Assembly (NCBI RefSeq): GCF_019931675.1
Contig: NZ_CP082922.1
Coordinates: 310,001 to 374,000, forward strand
Reading direction: 5' to 3'
DNA: 64,000 bases
Source: Nocardioides rotundus
Lineage (GTDB): Bacteria; Actinomycetota; Actinomycetes; Propionibacteriales; Nocardioidaceae
Below the pieces are notes generated by a model. The model saw only the letters and a program-made list of their open reading frames with translations, was not told the DNA's origin and ran no database searches. Positions 40,273 through 51,239 of this stretch are shown here, piece after piece. A program made the translations under genes and the position numbers. Within the stretch, counting starts at the first letter, position 1. Every line of letters begins with the position of its first letter.

Positions 40273-41511
40273 TCAGTCCGCGGCGAGGGAGTCTCGCACG
40301 GGGACGAGCTTGGCCTGCGACTCCGCGAGCTCGGCCTCGGGGTCGGAGTCGCCGACGATGCCGCAGCCGGCGAAGAGCCGGACCGTGCTGCCGGAGACGT
40401 AGGCCGAGCGCAGGGCGATGCCCCACTCGCCGTCGCCGGAGGCGTCCATCCAGCCGACCGGGCCGGCGTACCGCATCCGGTCCATCCCCTCGATCTCCGC
40501 GATCAGGTCCGTCGCGACCGAGGTGGGGGTGCCGCCGACGGCGGCAGACGGGTGCAGCGCCTCGGCCAGCTTGAGCGAGGAGACGGTGGCGGCGTCGTGC
40601 ACCACGCCCGCGACGTCGGTGGCCAGGTGCATGACATTGGGCAGGTGCAGCACGAACGGCGCCTCGGGGAGGTTCATCGAGGAGCAGTGCGGGTCGAGTG
40701 CGTCGGCGACGGAGCGTACGGCGTACTCGTGCTCCTCCAGGTCCTTCGACGACCGCGCGAGCGCGGCGGCCAGCGCCAGGTCGTGCGTGTCGTCGCCGGT
40801 GCGCCGGATCGTCCCGGCGAGCACCCGCGAGGTCACCAGCCCGCGCTCGCGGCGCACCAGCATCTCCGGCGTCGCGCCGAAGAGCCCGTCGACGTGGAAG
40901 GTCCAGCACATGGGGTACTGCTGGGCCAGCCGGCGCAGCGGCCACCGCACGTCGACCGGCGCGGAGGCGGTGGCGACCAGGTCCCGGGCCAGCACGACCT
41001 TCTCCAGGTCGCCGGCCTCGATCCGCGAGACCGCGTGCGCGACGACCGACATCCAGTGCTCGCCGTCCAGGGCGCCGTCGGCGAAGGCGACGTCGGCCGG
41101 CGGAGCGGCCGGGGAGGCGGAGAGCTCGGGGGCGGGCACGCCGACGGTGGTCAGCCAGGTGCGATCGCCGCGCCGCCCCACGACCACCTGCGGCACGCTC
41201 AGCACCGAGTCGCCCGGCTCGTCGGCGAAGGCGAAGGAGCCGAAGCAGACCAGCCCGGAGCCGGGCTCGGCGACCTCGTCGTGGACCTCGGCGCGCGCCA
41301 CGGTCTCGGCCCACCACTTGTCGGCGTCGGAGAAGCGGGTGACGCCGCCGGTGCGGACCTGCGCGGCGACGCCCCAGCCCACCAGGCCCTCGTCGCGGCG
41401 CAGCCAGGAGAACGGCTCGGCGTCGGCCGGGAGGAGGTCGGCGAGGACGTCGACGCCGGGGACCTCGACGGTCCGGACGACGAGCGGTCCTGCGGTCACG
41501 GCCTCGGTCAC
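40273..41511 (-). CDS. menF: Isochorismate synthase
   Basis: Chorismate to isochorismate, entry to menaquinone synthesis. A 412-residue chorismate-binding enzyme: LEKVVLARDLVATASAPVDV, PMCWTFHVDGLFGATPEMLVRRERG, SRVLAGTIRRTGDDTHD, SKDLEEHEYAVRSV, LHPSAAVGGTPTSVATDLI, VGWMDASGDGEWGIALRSA and LFAGCGIVGDSDPEAEL. GTG 41511 is used; an ATG at 41550 would add 13 residues. A salicylate or siderophore role is possible in the family, but menG, nuo and heptaprenyl-PP synthase nearby support menaquinone. Confidence 0.88.
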   Translation of the reverse strand: MTEAVTAGPLVVRTVEVPGVDVLADLLPADAEPFSWLRRDEGLVGWGVAAQVRTGGVTRFSDADKWWAETVARAEVHDEVAEPGSGLVCFGSFAFADEPGDSVLSVPQVVVGRRGDRTWLTTVGVPAPELSASPAAPPADVAFADGALDGEHWMSVVAHAVSRIEAGDLEKVVLARDLVATASAPVDVRWPLRRLAQQYPMCWTFHVDGLFGATPEMLVRRERGLVTSRVLAGTIRRTGDDTHDLALAAALARSSKDLEEHEYAVRSVADALDPHCSSMNLPEAPFVLHLPNVMHLATDVAGVVHDAATVSSLKLAEALHPSAAVGGTPTSVATDLIAEIEGMDRMRYAGPVGWMDASGDGEWGIALRSAYVSGSTVRLFAGCGIVGDSDPEAELAESQAKLVPVRDSLAAD

Positions 41512-41565
41512 GCAGAAGAGAGTACGCCGCCGGGCGGCCGCACCCCTCACCCCGTGGTCGAGATC

Positions 41566-42678
41566 TCAGCTCCAGTAGACGACGACCTTGTCGCCGATCT
41601 CCACCTGGCTGAAGAGCCACTCGATGCCGTCCCAGTCGCGGATGTTCACGCACCCGTGGGAGGCGCCGTTGTATCCGTTGGCGGCGAAGTCGGAGCTGTA
41701 GTGCACCGCCTGGCCGCCGTCGAAGAACATCGCGAACGGCATCTCCGAGCCGTAGAGCGTGGAGGTCCACTGCCGGTGCATCCGGTAGACCGCGAACTGG
41801 CCCTCGCGGGTCGGGGTGTTGTTCACCGTCGAGCCGAAGCGGGCGTCCATGGTCAGCTTCACCTCGCCGTCGACCACCCAGCGCAGCGAGTTGGTGGACT
41901 TGTCGATGCAGATCGCCCGGCCGGTGGTGCAGCGCGGGTCCAGCCCGGCGGTCGTGCCGCCGTCGGCGACCTTCGGCTCGATGTTGTACTTCTCCTGGCG
42001 CGTGGGCGTCGAGGTCATCTCGGCGAGCCGGTCCCAGGTGCGCTGGTCGACCTCGCCGGTGACCGGGATCTCCCGCTTCTTCTGGAAGCCCTTCACCGCG
42101 GCCACGGTGTCGTCGTCGTAGGTGCCGGAGACGTCGCCGAAGAGCCACTCGATCTGCTTCAGTCGCGCCTGCAGGTCGCGGACCTCGTCCCCGCTGGCGC
42201 CGGCCGCGTAGATCGCCGGGCCCGGGTGCAGGATGTTGAACATCTGGTCGTGGGTCGGCTGCTCGGTCATCTTCCGCAGCCGGTCCCACGTGACCCGGTC
42301 GACGACGCCGGTGGCCTCGATCCCGCGCTTGTCCTGGAAGCCGCGGACCGCGTCGACCGTCGCCGCGTCGTAGGTGCCGGTGGTCAGCTCGGGCCACCAG
42401 GCCAGCTGGAAGAGCCGGTACTGCAGCTCGCGGACGATCTTGCCCCGGTCGCCCTGCTCGATCCGGAAGGCCTCCTCCAGCGGCGCGGGCGCCGGAGCGA
42501 CGCTCGGCGCGTCGATCGCCTCGGCCGGTGACGAGGACTCCGGCGAGCGCGTGGGCTCGGCCGCGACCGCGGTCGAGCGCTGGTCCAGCTGGTGCACGAC
42601 CAGACCGGCCGCGAACGCCGTACCGACCAGGACGGCGGCCACCAGCAGCGTCGTCAGCGCGGCGCGCAGGGTCCTCAT
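41566..42678 (-). CDS. L,D-transpeptidase with two peptidoglycan-binding domains
   Basis: A 370-residue exported enzyme. N-terminal membrane/signal segment ([20 protein letters not shown], residues about 5-24), two PG_binding_1 repeats ([20 protein letters not shown]...[12 protein letters not shown] at about 80-140 and [20 protein letters not shown]...[12 protein letters not shown] at about 165-225), then a YkuD catalytic domain ending in [18 protein letters not shown] with the nucleophilic Cys. Its job is 3-3 cross-linking or anchoring at peptidoglycan. ATG 42678 has AGGAG seven bases upstream. Divergent from menG. Confidence 0.92.
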   Translation of the reverse strand: MRTLRAALTTLLVAAVLVGTAFAAGLVVHQLDQRSTAVAAEPTRSPESSSPAEAIDAPSVAPAPAPLEEAFRIEQGDRGKIVRELQYRLFQLAWWPELTTGTYDAATVDAVRGFQDKRGIEATGVVDRVTWDRLRKMTEQPTHDQMFNILHPGPAIYAAGASGDEVRDLQARLKQIEWLFGDVSGTYDDDTVAAVKGFQKKREIPVTGEVDQRTWDRLAEMTSTPTRQEKYNIEPKVADGGTTAGLDPRCTTGRAICIDKSTNSLRWVVDGEVKLTMDARFGSTVNNTPTREGQFAVYRMHRQWTSTLYGSEMPFAMFFDGGQAVHYSSDFAANGYNGASHGCVNIRDWDGIEWLFSQVEIGDKVVVYWS

Positions 42679-42788
42679 GGGGAAGCTCCTCACGGGTGGT
42701 GCGGGGGAGGACGAACCTCCAGTGTCACTGGTGCAGACGCGGATCCCGCGCATTTGGTTGCAGCCCGCGACGTCTAGGCTCGGTCGAC

Positions 42789-43478
42789 GTGGCCCGTGCA
42801 CAGCTGGACAAGCAGCCCTCCGACGTCCGCCGGATGTTCGACACCGTCGCCGGGCGCTACGACCTGACCAACGACGCGATGACCGCCGGGATCCACCGCA
42901 CCTGGCGCCGCGCCATGGTGCGCGCGGTCGACCCGCAGCCGGGGGAGCGGGTGCTCGACCTGGCCGCCGGCACCGGCTTCTCCACCGTCCCCTTCGAGGA
43001 GTACGGCGCCTCCGCCGTCGCCTGCGACTTCTCCCTCGGCATGCTGCAGCAGGGGCACCGGGACCGGCCGCGGCTCCGCTTCGTCGCCGGCGACGGGACC
43101 CGCCTCCCGTTCCGCGACGACACCTTCGACGCGGTGACCATCAGCTACGGCCTGCGCAACATCGTCGACCCGCTCGCCGGCCTGCGCGAGATGCTCCGGG
43201 TGACCCGCCCCGGCGGCCGGCTGGTGGTGTGCGAGTTCAGCCACCCGACCAACCGGGTCGCCCGCACCGTCTACCTCGAGGCGATCATGCGGGCGCTGCC
43301 CGCGATCGCGCAGCGGGTCTCCAGCGCCCCGGACGCCTACGTCTACCTCGCCGAGTCGATCCGGGCATGGCCCGACCAGGCCGGCCTGGCCGCGCTGATC
43401 GCCGAGGCGGGGTGGCGGAGTCCGGAGTGGCGGGACCTCACCGGCGGCATCGCCGCGCTGCACCGGGCCCGGGCGTGA
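42789..43478 (+). CDS. menG: Demethylmenaquinone methyltransferase
   Basis: SAM-dependent C-methylation of demethylmenaquinone, the last step of menaquinone synthesis. A 229-residue UbiE/MenG protein: [20 protein letters not shown] (family signature), [20 protein letters not shown] (SAM site), [46 protein letters not shown] 42789 starts the conserved region directly. Proximity to nuo, menF and the isoprenyl synthase groups respiratory-quinone genes. Confidence 0.92.
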   Translation: MARAQLDKQPSDVRRMFDTVAGRYDLTNDAMTAGIHRTWRRAMVRAVDPQPGERVLDLAAGTGFSTVPFEEYGASAVACDFSLGMLQQGHRDRPRLRFVAGDGTRLPFRDDTFDAVTISYGLRNIVDPLAGLREMLRVTRPGGRLVVCEFSHPTNRVARTVYLEAIMRALPAIAQRVSSAPDAYVYLAESIRAWPDQAGLAALIAEAGWRSPEWRDLTGGIAALHRARA

Positions 43479-43518
43479 CGCCTCGGAGGGATCGCCCTAG
43501 ACTGTGGCCCGCGCTACT

Positions 43519-43536
43519 TCGTGAAGGACTTCACAA
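43519..43536. promoter_or_regulatory. Rex-like operator upstream of nuoA
   Basis: TCGTGAA-GGAC-TTCACAA matches the Rex consensus TTGTGAA-N4-TTCACAA at 13 of 14 defined bases. It lies 76 bp before nuoA. Rex senses NADH/NAD+ and represses nuo and cyd operons in Streptomyces, so redox control of this operon is a strong inference. Confidence 0.72.
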
Positions 43537-43612
43537 GGTCACAACTGTGATGTAGGTCGCGCTGGCGGACCCGGTGCGAACACCGGAGCGCACAGCGGAG
43601 GGAAGGACAAGG

Positions 43613-43972
43613 ATGGAGCTCTACACACCGGTCCTGGTGTTGGCCCTCATCGCGGCCGGGTTCGCGGTCTTCTCCGTCGGTGTGAGCGCCCTGACCGGGC
43701 CCAAGCGATACAACCGGGCCAAGCTGGACTCCTACGAGTGCGGCATCGAGCCCACCCCGCAGCCGATGGGCGGCGGCCGCTTCCCGGTGAAGTACTACAC
43801 GGTCGCGATGACCTTCATCATCTTCGACGTCGAGATCATCTTCCTCTACCCGTGGGCCGTCTACTTCGACCAGCTCGGCTGGTTCGGTCTCGTCGCCGTC
43901 GTCCTGTTCCTGGTCAACATCACCATCGCCTACGTCTATGAGTGGCGTCGCGGCGGACTCGACTGGGACTGA
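43613..43972 (+). CDS. nuoA: NADH-quinone oxidoreductase subunit A
   Basis: Small membrane subunit at the junction of the peripheral and membrane arms. It has 119 residues and three helices. Conserved loop [23 protein letters not shown] carries the redox-accessible Cys; [18 protein letters not shown] is the family signature. GGAGGGAAGG precedes ATG 43613, the strongest ribosome site of the operon, marking its first gene. Confidence 0.97.
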   Translation: MELYTPVLVLALIAAGFAVFSVGVSALTGPKRYNRAKLDSYECGIEPTPQPMGGGRFPVKYYTVAMTFIIFDVEIIFLYPWAVYFDQLGWFGLVAVVLFLVNITIAYVYEWRRGGLDWD

Positions 43973-43993
43973 GTAGGGAAAGGGAGAGATCGG

Positions 43994-44548
43994 ATGGGTC
44001 TGGAGGAGAAGCTCCCCAGCGGAGTCCTGCTCACCACCGTCGAGGGGGTGGCGGGCTACATGCGCAAGGCGTCCCTGTGGCCGGCGACCTTCGGCCTGGC
44101 CTGCTGCGCCATCGAGATGATGGCCGTCGGCGGCCCCCGCTTCGACCTCGCCCGCTTCGGCATGGAGGTCTTCCGCGCCAGCCCGCGGCAGGCCGACCTG
44201 ATGATCGTCGCCGGCCGGGTCAGCAACAAGATGGCTCCGGTGCTGCGGCAGATCTACGACCAGATGGCCGAGCCCAAGTGGGTGCTCGCCATGGGCGTGT
44301 GCGCCAGCTCCGGCGGCATGTTCAACAACTACGCGATCGTCCAGGGCGTCGACCACGTCGTGCCCGTCGACATGTACCTCCCCGGCTGCCCGCCGCGGCC
44401 GGAGATGCTGATGGACGCGATCCTCAAGCTGCACGACGAGATCCAGCACACCAAGCTCGGCGCGCACCGGGTCGCGGAGATCGAGCAGCAGGAGAGCGAC
44501 GCGCTCCGCGCCCTGCCGACCTCGGAGCTGAAGGGGCTCATGCGGTGA
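43994..44548 (+). CDS. nuoB: NADH-quinone oxidoreductase subunit B
   Basis: Carries cluster N2, the electron donor to menaquinone. It has 184 residues. The four cluster cysteines are visible: [10 protein letters not shown] (adjacent pair), GVCASSGG and [15 protein letters not shown] lies before the ATG. The stop overlaps the nuoC GTG. Confidence 0.97.
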   Translation: MGLEEKLPSGVLLTTVEGVAGYMRKASLWPATFGLACCAIEMMAVGGPRFDLARFGMEVFRASPRQADLMIVAGRVSNKMAPVLRQIYDQMAEPKWVLAMGVCASSGGMFNNYAIVQGVDHVVPVDMYLPGCPPRPEMLMDAILKLHDEIQHTKLGAHRVAEIEQQESDALRALPTSELKGLMR

Positions 44549-45291
44549 GTGAGGACAAGCCCGAGCGGGATCGCCGTACTGCCGGCGGCGAGCACCAGGA
44601 CCCGTCCAAGGACGTGCTGCCCGGCGGCAGCCACGAGGAGCGCGCGGTCGGCGTGCGCCGCGGCATGTTCGGCGCCAAGGGCTCCGGAGACACCAGCGGG
44701 TACGGCGGCCTGGTCGCCCCCATCGTCTATCCCGGCGCCGCCGAGCGCCCCTTCGGCGGCTGGTTCGACGAGGTCGCCGACGCCCTGCAGGCGCGGCTGA
44801 GCGCGACCGACCTGGACGCTGCGATCGAGCGGGTGGTGATCCACCGCGGCGAGATCACCTTCCACATCCGGCGCCAGGACCTGCCCTTCGTCGCCCAGAT
44901 GCTGCGCGACGACGAGCGGCTGCGCTTCGAGTTCCTCTCCGGCGTCAGCGGCGTGAACTACCCCGACGACGCGGGCCGGGAGCTGCACGCGGTCTACCAC
45001 CTGCTCTCGATGACCCACAACCGCCGGATCCGGGTCGAGGTCGCCTGCCCCGACGCCGACCCGCACATCCCCTCGGTGGTGAGCATCTACCCCACCGCCG
45101 ACTGGCACGAGCGCGAGACCTGGGACATGTTCGGCATCGTCTTCGACGGCCACCCGGCGCTGACCCGGATCCTGATGCCGGACGACTGGCCCGGCCACCC
45201 GCAGCGCAAGGACTACCCCCTCGGCGGCATCCCCGTCGAGTACAAGGGTGGCACCATCGCGCCGCCCGACGAGCGGAGGTCGTACAGCTGA
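44545..45291 (+). CDS. nuoC: NADH-quinone oxidoreductase subunit C
   Basis: Peripheral-arm 30-kDa-type subunit of 248 residues. The first 70 residues are a charged, disordered extension ([20 protein letters not shown]). The core follows with [57 protein letters not shown] and [20 protein letters not shown] start overlapping nuoB; stop overlaps nuoD by one base (TGATG). Confidence 0.96.
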   Translation: MSEDKPERDRRTAGGEHQDPSKDVLPGGSHEERAVGVRRGMFGAKGSGDTSGYGGLVAPIVYPGAAERPFGGWFDEVADALQARLSATDLDAAIERVVIHRGEITFHIRRQDLPFVAQMLRDDERLRFEFLSGVSGVNYPDDAGRELHAVYHLLSMTHNRRIRVEVACPDADPHIPSVVSIYPTADWHERETWDMFGIVFDGHPALTRILMPDDWPGHPQRKDYPLGGIPVEYKGGTIAPPDERRSYS

Positions 45292-46649
45292 TGACGTCCA
45301 CGAACGCACCCGGCGAGCAGCAGGACCTGTACGCCGACCCCAACGAGACCAGCGAGGGCCGGGTCTTCACCGTCACCGGCCAGGACTGGGACGCGATCAG
45401 CGAGTCCCTCGGCGACGCCGCCGAGGAGCGGGTGGTCGTCAACATGGGCCCGCAGCACCCCTCCACCCACGGCGTGCTGCGGCTGATCCTCGAGCTGGAG
45501 GGCGAGACGGTCACCGAGGCCCGCTGCGGCATCGGCTACCTGCACACCGGCATCGAGAAGAACATGGAGTTCCGCACCTGGACCCAGGGCGTGACCTTCT
45601 GCACCCGGATGGACTACCTCGCGCCGCTGTTCAACGAGACCGCCTACGTGCTGGGCGTCGAGCGGCTCCTGGACATCGAGGACGACGTCCCGGAGAAGGC
45701 CCAGGTCATGCGGGTGCTGCTCATGGAGCTCAACCGCATCTCCTCCCACCTGGTCGCCATCGCCACCGGCGGCATGGAGTTGGGCGCCACCACGATCATG
45801 ACCAACGGGTTCCGCGACCGCGAGGGCGTGCTGAACCTCTTCGAGCTGATCACCGGCCTGCGGATGAACCACGCGTTCATCCGGCCTGGCGGCGTCGCCC
45901 AGGACCTGCCCCCGGGCGCGCTGGATGAGATCCGCGACTTCGTGAAGCTGATGAAGAAGCGGTTCCCCGAGTTCGCCAAGCTGTGCAACGCCAACCCGGT
46001 CTTCAAGGGCCGGCTGGAGGGCGTGGGCCACCTCGACCTCGCCGGCTGCCTGGCGCTCGGCGCCTCCGGGCCGGTGCTGCGCGCAACGGGCTACCCCTGG
46101 GACATGCGCAAGACCCAGCCCTACTGCGGCTATGAGGACTACGAGTTCGACGTGGTCACCTGGGACACCAGCGACTCCTACGGTCGCTTCCGGGTCCGCC
46201 TCGCCGAGCTGTGGGAGTCGCTGCGGATCGTCGAGCAGTGCGCGGACCGACTGGGCGGCCTGGAGGGCGCGCCGGTGATGGTCGCCGACAAGAAGATCGC
46301 CTGGCCCAGCCAGCTCGCGGTCGGCTCCGACGGCATGGGCAACAGCCTGGACCACATCAAGCACATCATGGGCGAGTCCATGGAGGCGCTGATCCACCAC
46401 TTCAAGCTGGTGACCGAGGGCTTCCGGGTCCCGCCGGGCCAGGCCTACGCCGCGGTGGAGTCGCCGCGCGGCGAGCTCGCGGCGCACGTCGTCTCCGACG
46501 GCGGCACCCGCCCCTTCCGGGCGCACTTCCGCGACCCGTCCTTCACCAACCTGCAGTCGACCAGCGTGATGAGCGAGGGCGGAATGGTCGCCGACGTGAT
46601 CGTGGCGATCGCCTCGATCGACCCGGTGATGGGGGGCGTGGACCGATGA
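45291..46649 (+). CDS. nuoD: NADH-quinone oxidoreductase subunit D
   Basis: Quinone-site 49-kDa subunit of 452 residues. [21 protein letters not shown] forms the quinone-pocket beta hairpin, with [15 protein letters not shown] and a tyrosine in [14 protein letters not shown]-terminal [39 protein letters not shown] is the [NiFe]-hydrogenase-like end. Coupled on both sides by 1-4 base overlaps. Confidence 0.97.
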   Translation: MTSTNAPGEQQDLYADPNETSEGRVFTVTGQDWDAISESLGDAAEERVVVNMGPQHPSTHGVLRLILELEGETVTEARCGIGYLHTGIEKNMEFRTWTQGVTFCTRMDYLAPLFNETAYVLGVERLLDIEDDVPEKAQVMRVLLMELNRISSHLVAIATGGMELGATTIMTNGFRDREGVLNLFELITGLRMNHAFIRPGGVAQDLPPGALDEIRDFVKLMKKRFPEFAKLCNANPVFKGRLEGVGHLDLAGCLALGASGPVLRATGYPWDMRKTQPYCGYEDYEFDVVTWDTSDSYGRFRVRLAELWESLRIVEQCADRLGGLEGAPVMVADKKIAWPSQLAVGSDGMGNSLDHIKHIMGESMEALIHHFKLVTEGFRVPPGQAYAAVESPRGELAAHVVSDGGTRPFRAHFRDPSFTNLQSTSVMSEGGMVADVIVAIASIDPVMGGVDR

Positions 46650-47473
46650 CCGAGCCGTTCACCGAGAACGAGGCCCCGATGGACGAGCAGACGATGGCCG
46701 AGCTGCGCGAGATCGCCGCCCGCTATCCCGAGAAGCGCTCGGGTCTGCTGCCGATGCTGCACCTCGTGCAGTCCGTCGAGGGCCGGATCACCCCAGAGGG
46801 GATCGAGGCCTGCGCCCGGCTGCTCGACCTGTCCGCGGCCGAGGTCAGCGGCGTCGCGACCTTCTACACGATGTACAAGCGCAAGCCGGTCGGCGACTAC
46901 CACGTCGGCGTCTGCACGAACACGCTCTGCGCGGTCATGGGCGGCGACGAGATCTTCGCCTCGCTGCAGGACCACCTCGGGATCGGCAACGACGAGACCA
47001 CCGAGGACGGGAAGATCACGCTGGAGCACCTGGAGTGCAACGCCGCGTGCGACTACGCCCCGGTGATGATGGTCAACTGGGAGTTCATGGACAACCAGAC
47101 GCCCACGAGTGCCCGCCAGGTCGTCGACGACCTGCGCGCGGGCCGCGAGGTGCGCTCCACGCGCGGGCCGCGGATCTGCACCTGGAAGCAGGCCTCGCGG
47201 GTGCTGGCCGGCTACGACGACGGGCTGGCGAACGAGGGCCCGTCGGCCGGACCGGCCTCCCTCCTGGGGCTGGAGATCGCCCGCGAGCACGGCTGGTCGG
47301 CGTACGACGGAGACGAGCGAGACGGCGCCGCGGACGGCCGCGAGGCCGAGGCGAGCACGGCGCCGGGGAGCGCCGAGGCAAGGCGCACGACCGACGAGTC
47401 GCAGGTGGCGGCCTCCGAGGCCGAGACCGTGCACGAGGACAACCCCACGACCAAGCCGGGTGATGCCAAGTGA
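46646..47473 (+). CDS. nuoE: NADH-quinone oxidoreductase subunit E
   Basis: Holds [2Fe-2S] cluster N1a. It has 275 residues, longer than usual because of a Ser/Ala/Glu/Thr-rich tail after residue about 210. Cluster cysteines lie in [12 protein letters not shown] and [16 protein letters not shown]. The N-terminus has [21 protein letters not shown]. The acidic, low-complexity C-tail is typical of actinobacterial NuoE and of unknown use. Confidence 0.96.
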   Translation: MTEPFTENEAPMDEQTMAELREIAARYPEKRSGLLPMLHLVQSVEGRITPEGIEACARLLDLSAAEVSGVATFYTMYKRKPVGDYHVGVCTNTLCAVMGGDEIFASLQDHLGIGNDETTEDGKITLEHLECNAACDYAPVMMVNWEFMDNQTPTSARQVVDDLRAGREVRSTRGPRICTWKQASRVLAGYDDGLANEGPSAGPASLLGLEIAREHGWSAYDGDERDGAADGREAEASTAPGSAEARRTTDESQVAASEAETVHEDNPTTKPGDAK

Positions 47474-48801
47474 CCGACACCCTGACCCCCGTCCTCACCG
47501 ACAACTGGGGCACCGAGCGCAGCTGGACCATCGCGGCCTACGAGGAGCGCGGCGGCTACCGCTCGCTCGACGCGGCGTTCGCGATGGCGCCCGACGACCT
47601 GGTCACCATGGTCAAGGACTCCGGGCTCCGCGGCCGCGGCGGCGCGGGCTTCCCCACCGGCATGAAGTGGGGCTTCCTGCCGCCGATGGACGAGAAGAAC
47701 CCCAAGCCGCGCTACCTCGTGGTCAACGCCGACGAGTCCGAGCCGGGCACCTGCAAGGACATCCCGCTGATGATGGCCAACCCGCACGTGCTGGTGGAGG
47801 GCGTCATCGCCAGCTCGTACGCCATCAAGGCCAACCACGCCTTCATCTACATCCGCGGCGAGGTGCTGCACGTGATCCGCCGGGTCCGCCAGGCGGTCGC
47901 GGAGGCCTACGCCGCCGGCCACCTCGGCAAGGACATCCACGGCTCGGGCTTCGACCTCGACGTGATCGTGCACGCCGGTGCCGGTGCCTACATCTGCGGC
48001 GAGGAGACCGCGCTGCTGGAGGGCCTGGAGGGCCGCCGCGGCCAGCCGCGACTGCGTCCGCCGTTCCCCGCCGTGGCCGGCCTCTACGCCAGCCCCACGG
48101 TGATCAACAACGTGGAGTCCATCGCCAGCGTGCCGGGGATCGTCACGAACGGCGCCGGCTGGTTCTCCTCGATGGGCACCGAGAAGTCCAAGGGCCACGG
48201 CATCTTCAGCCTGTCCGGCCACGTCGCCAACCCCGGCCAGTTCGAGGCGCCGCTCGGCATCACGCTGCGCGAGCTGATCGACCTCGCCGGCGGCATGCGT
48301 GAGGGCCACGAGCTGAAGTTCTGGACCCCCGGCGGCTCCTCGACCCCGATCCTGACCACCGAGCACCTCGACATCCCGCTGGACTTCGAGGGCGTCGCGG
48401 CCGCCGGGTCGATGCTCGGCACCCGGGCCCTGCAGATCTTCGACGAGACCACCTGCGTGGTCCGGGCGACGCTGCGCTGGATCGAGTTCTACAAGCACGA
48501 GTCCTGCGGCAAGTGCACGCCGTGCCGCGAGGGCACCTGGTGGCTGGTGCAGGTCCTGGCCAAGCTGGAGAGGGGCGAGATCAGCCCCGAGGACGGCAAC
48601 GCCACCCTGGACCAGCTGCTCGACCAGTGCGACAACATCTTCGGCCGCTCCTTCTGCGCGCTCGCCGACGGCGCGGTGTCGCCGGTGATGAGCTCGATCC
48701 AGTACTTCCGCGACGAGTTCATCGCGCACCTGCAGAACGGCGGCTGCCCCTTCGACCCGTCCGCGTCCACTCTCTTCGCCACTGCGGGAGCCCACGCATG
48801 A
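47470..48801 (+). CDS. nuoF: NADH-quinone oxidoreductase subunit F
   Basis: NADH-binding FMN subunit of 443 residues. NADH/FMN glycine loop [21 protein letters not shown] region [34 protein letters not shown] and cluster N3 cysteines [12 protein letters not shown]. Starts at GTG overlapping nuoE. Confidence 0.97.
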   Translation: MTDTLTPVLTDNWGTERSWTIAAYEERGGYRSLDAAFAMAPDDLVTMVKDSGLRGRGGAGFPTGMKWGFLPPMDEKNPKPRYLVVNADESEPGTCKDIPLMMANPHVLVEGVIASSYAIKANHAFIYIRGEVLHVIRRVRQAVAEAYAAGHLGKDIHGSGFDLDVIVHAGAGAYICGEETALLEGLEGRRGQPRLRPPFPAVAGLYASPTVINNVESIASVPGIVTNGAGWFSSMGTEKSKGHGIFSLSGHVANPGQFEAPLGITLRELIDLAGGMREGHELKFWTPGGSSTPILTTEHLDIPLDFEGVAAAGSMLGTRALQIFDETTCVVRATLRWIEFYKHESCGKCTPCREGTWWLVQVLAKLERGEISPEDGNATLDQLLDQCDNIFGRSFCALADGAVSPVMSSIQYFRDEFIAHLQNGGCPFDPSASTLFATAGAHA

Positions 48802-51239
48802 CCACCACCCCGGAGAAGAAGGCCGACCAGGCGCCGCAGCGCGACGACCAGGTCACCTTGACCATCGACGGCGTCTCGGTCACCGTGCCCAAGGGCACGC
48901 TGGTCATCCGGGCCGCCGAGCAGGTCGGGATCCAGATCCCCCGCTTCTGCGACCACCCGCTCCTGGAGCCGGTCGGCGCCTGCCGCCAGTGCCTGGTCGA
49001 GGTCGCGATGCCCGGACCCGACGGCTCGCTGCGCCAGATGCAGGGCCCGCCGGGCCGGATGAAGCCGCAGGCCTCCTGCACGCTCGCGGTCGCCGACGGG
49101 ATGCAGGTCAACACCCAGGTCACCTCCGAGGGCGCGAAGAAGGCGCAGGAGGGGGTGATGGAGCAGCTGCTGATCAACCACCCGCTGGACTGCCCCGTCT
49201 GCGACAAGGGCGGCGAGTGCCCCCTGCAGAACCAGGCGATGTCCAACGGCCGCGGCGAGTCCCGCTTCGCCGAGGACGGCGGCATCAAGCGCACCTTCCC
49301 CAAGCCGATCAGCATCTCCCCGATCGTGCTGCTGGACCGGGAGCGGTGCGTGCTGTGCGCCCGCTGCACCCGCTTCTCCGAGCAGGTCGCCGGCGACCCG
49401 TTCATCGCGCTGCTCGAGCGTGGCGCGCTGCAGCAGGTCGGCATCTACGAGCGCGAGCCGTTCGAGTCCTACTTCTCCGGCAACACCATCCAGATCTGCC
49501 CGGTCGGCGCGCTGACCAGCGCCGACTACCGCTTCCGCTCCCGGCCTTTCGACCTGGTCTCCACGCCGTCGGTGGCCGAGCACGACGCCTGCGGCTCCGC
49601 GATCCGGGTCGACCACCGGCGCGGCAAGGTGATGCGCCGCCTCTCCGGCAACGACCCGGCGGTCAACGAGGAGTGGATCACCGACAAGGACCGCTTCGCC
49701 TTCACCTACGCCCGCGGCGAGGACCGCCTGCGCTATCCCCAGGTGCGTGACGAGGACGGCTCGCTGCGTCCTGCGTCGTGGCCCGAGGCGTTCACCGTCG
49801 CGGCCCGCGGACTGGCCGCGGCCGGCCCGACCGGCGTGCTCACCGGAGGCCGGCTGACCGCCGAGGACGCCTACGCCTACGCGAAGTTCGCCCGGGTCGC
49901 GCTGGACACCAACGACATCGACTTCCGCGCCCGCCCGCACACCACGGAGGAGGCCGAGTTCCTCGCCTCCCTCGTCGCCCTGGACACCTCGGTGTCCTAC
50001 GACGACCTGGAGCGGGCGTCCGCGGTCGCGATCCTCGGGCTGGAGCCGGAGGACGAGGCCGGTGCGATCTTCCTGCGGCTGCGCAAGGCGTTCCGCAAGA
50101 AGGGCACCCGGATCGTCGCGGTCGCGCCGTACGCCACCAAGGGCCTGACCAAGATGGGCGGCCGGCTGGTGCCGGCCGCGCCCGGCGACGAGCCGTCCGC
50201 GATCCACGACCTCAAGGACGACGGCGAGCTGGCGCTCGACGGCGGCGGGGTGATCCTCGTCGGCGAGCGTCTGGCGCTGGTGCCCGGCGGCCTCGCCGCG
50301 GCGGTCGGGCTGGCCCGCACCACCGGGGCGCGCCTAGCCTGGGTGCCGCGCCGTGCCGGCGACCGCGGCGCGGTCGAGGCGGGGTGCCTGCCCGGCCTGC
50401 TTCCCGGTGGCCGGCCCACGACCGACGCCGCAGCACGGGTCGACGTCGCGACGGCCTGGGGCCGTCCGTCGGTCCCCGAGGCGCCCGGACGCGACGGCGA
50501 CGGCATCGTCGACGGGCTGCTCTCCGGCGCCCTGCACGGCCTGGTGATCGGCGGCGTCGAGATCGACGACACGGCCGACCCGGCCGCCACCCGCGCCGCG
50601 ATCGAGGCGGCCGACTTCGTGGTGGCCCTGGACCTGCGCGAGACCGAGGTGACCCGCGCCGCCGACGTGGTGTTCCCGGTCGCCCCGGTGACCGACAAGG
50701 CCGGCACGTTCGTCAACTGGGAGGGTCGTCCGCGGCCCTTCGAGGCGGTCTTCACCGTGCCGGGGAGCCTGCCCGACCTGCGGGTGCTCTCCGGGGTCGC
50801 CGAGGAGATGGGCCGCCCGCTGGGCTTCCGCACCGTGGAGGAGGTGCGCCGCGAGATGGACCAGCTCGGTCCTTGGGACGGCGCCCGCCCCGCCTTCGAG
50901 GGCACGCCCGCGCCCGCGGCCGTCGCCGACGAGGGCGGCTTCGCCCTCGTCACCTGGAAGCAGATGCTCGACCAGGGCCGGATGCAGGACGGCCAGGCCG
51001 AGCTGCGCGCCAGCGAGCGCCTGCCGGTCGCCCGCATCAGCCCGTCGGCGTACGCCGCGCTGGGCTCGCCCGAGCGGGTCACGGTCGAGGGCGACCGCGG
51101 CCGGGCCACGCTGCCCGTCGTGGTCACCGAGATGCCCGACGGCGTCGTGTGGGTGCCGCAGAACTCGTTCGGCTCCGGCGTGCTCGCCGGGCTGGCCTCG
51201 CCCGGGAGCCGGGTCGCCGTGAAGGGAGCGGAGCTGTGA
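48798..51239 (+). CDS. nuoG: NADH-quinone oxidoreductase subunit G
   Basis: Largest peripheral subunit, 813 residues. The N-terminal [2Fe-2S] domain shows [20 protein letters not shown]; then the His/Cys [4Fe-4S] site [20 protein letters not shown] and the [18 protein letters not shown] pair. The C-terminal molybdopterin-oxidoreductase-like domain (about residues 240-813) has no molybdenum function in complex I. ATG overlaps nuoF by four bases. Confidence 0.97.
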   Translation: MTTTPEKKADQAPQRDDQVTLTIDGVSVTVPKGTLVIRAAEQVGIQIPRFCDHPLLEPVGACRQCLVEVAMPGPDGSLRQMQGPPGRMKPQASCTLAVADGMQVNTQVTSEGAKKAQEGVMEQLLINHPLDCPVCDKGGECPLQNQAMSNGRGESRFAEDGGIKRTFPKPISISPIVLLDRERCVLCARCTRFSEQVAGDPFIALLERGALQQVGIYEREPFESYFSGNTIQICPVGALTSADYRFRSRPFDLVSTPSVAEHDACGSAIRVDHRRGKVMRRLSGNDPAVNEEWITDKDRFAFTYARGEDRLRYPQVRDEDGSLRPASWPEAFTVAARGLAAAGPTGVLTGGRLTAEDAYAYAKFARVALDTNDIDFRARPHTTEEAEFLASLVALDTSVSYDDLERASAVAILGLEPEDEAGAIFLRLRKAFRKKGTRIVAVAPYATKGLTKMGGRLVPAAPGDEPSAIHDLKDDGELALDGGGVILVGERLALVPGGLAAAVGLARTTGARLAWVPRRAGDRGAVEAGCLPGLLPGGRPTTDAAARVDVATAWGRPSVPEAPGRDGDGIVDGLLSGALHGLVIGGVEIDDTADPAATRAAIEAADFVVALDLRETEVTRAADVVFPVAPVTDKAGTFVNWEGRPRPFEAVFTVPGSLPDLRVLSGVAEEMGRPLGFRTVEEVRREMDQLGPWDGARPAFEGTPAPAAVADEGGFALVTWKQMLDQGRMQDGQAELRASERLPVARISPSAYAALGSPERVTVEGDRGRATLPVVVTEMPDGVVWVPQNSFGSGVLAGLASPGSRVAVKGAEL

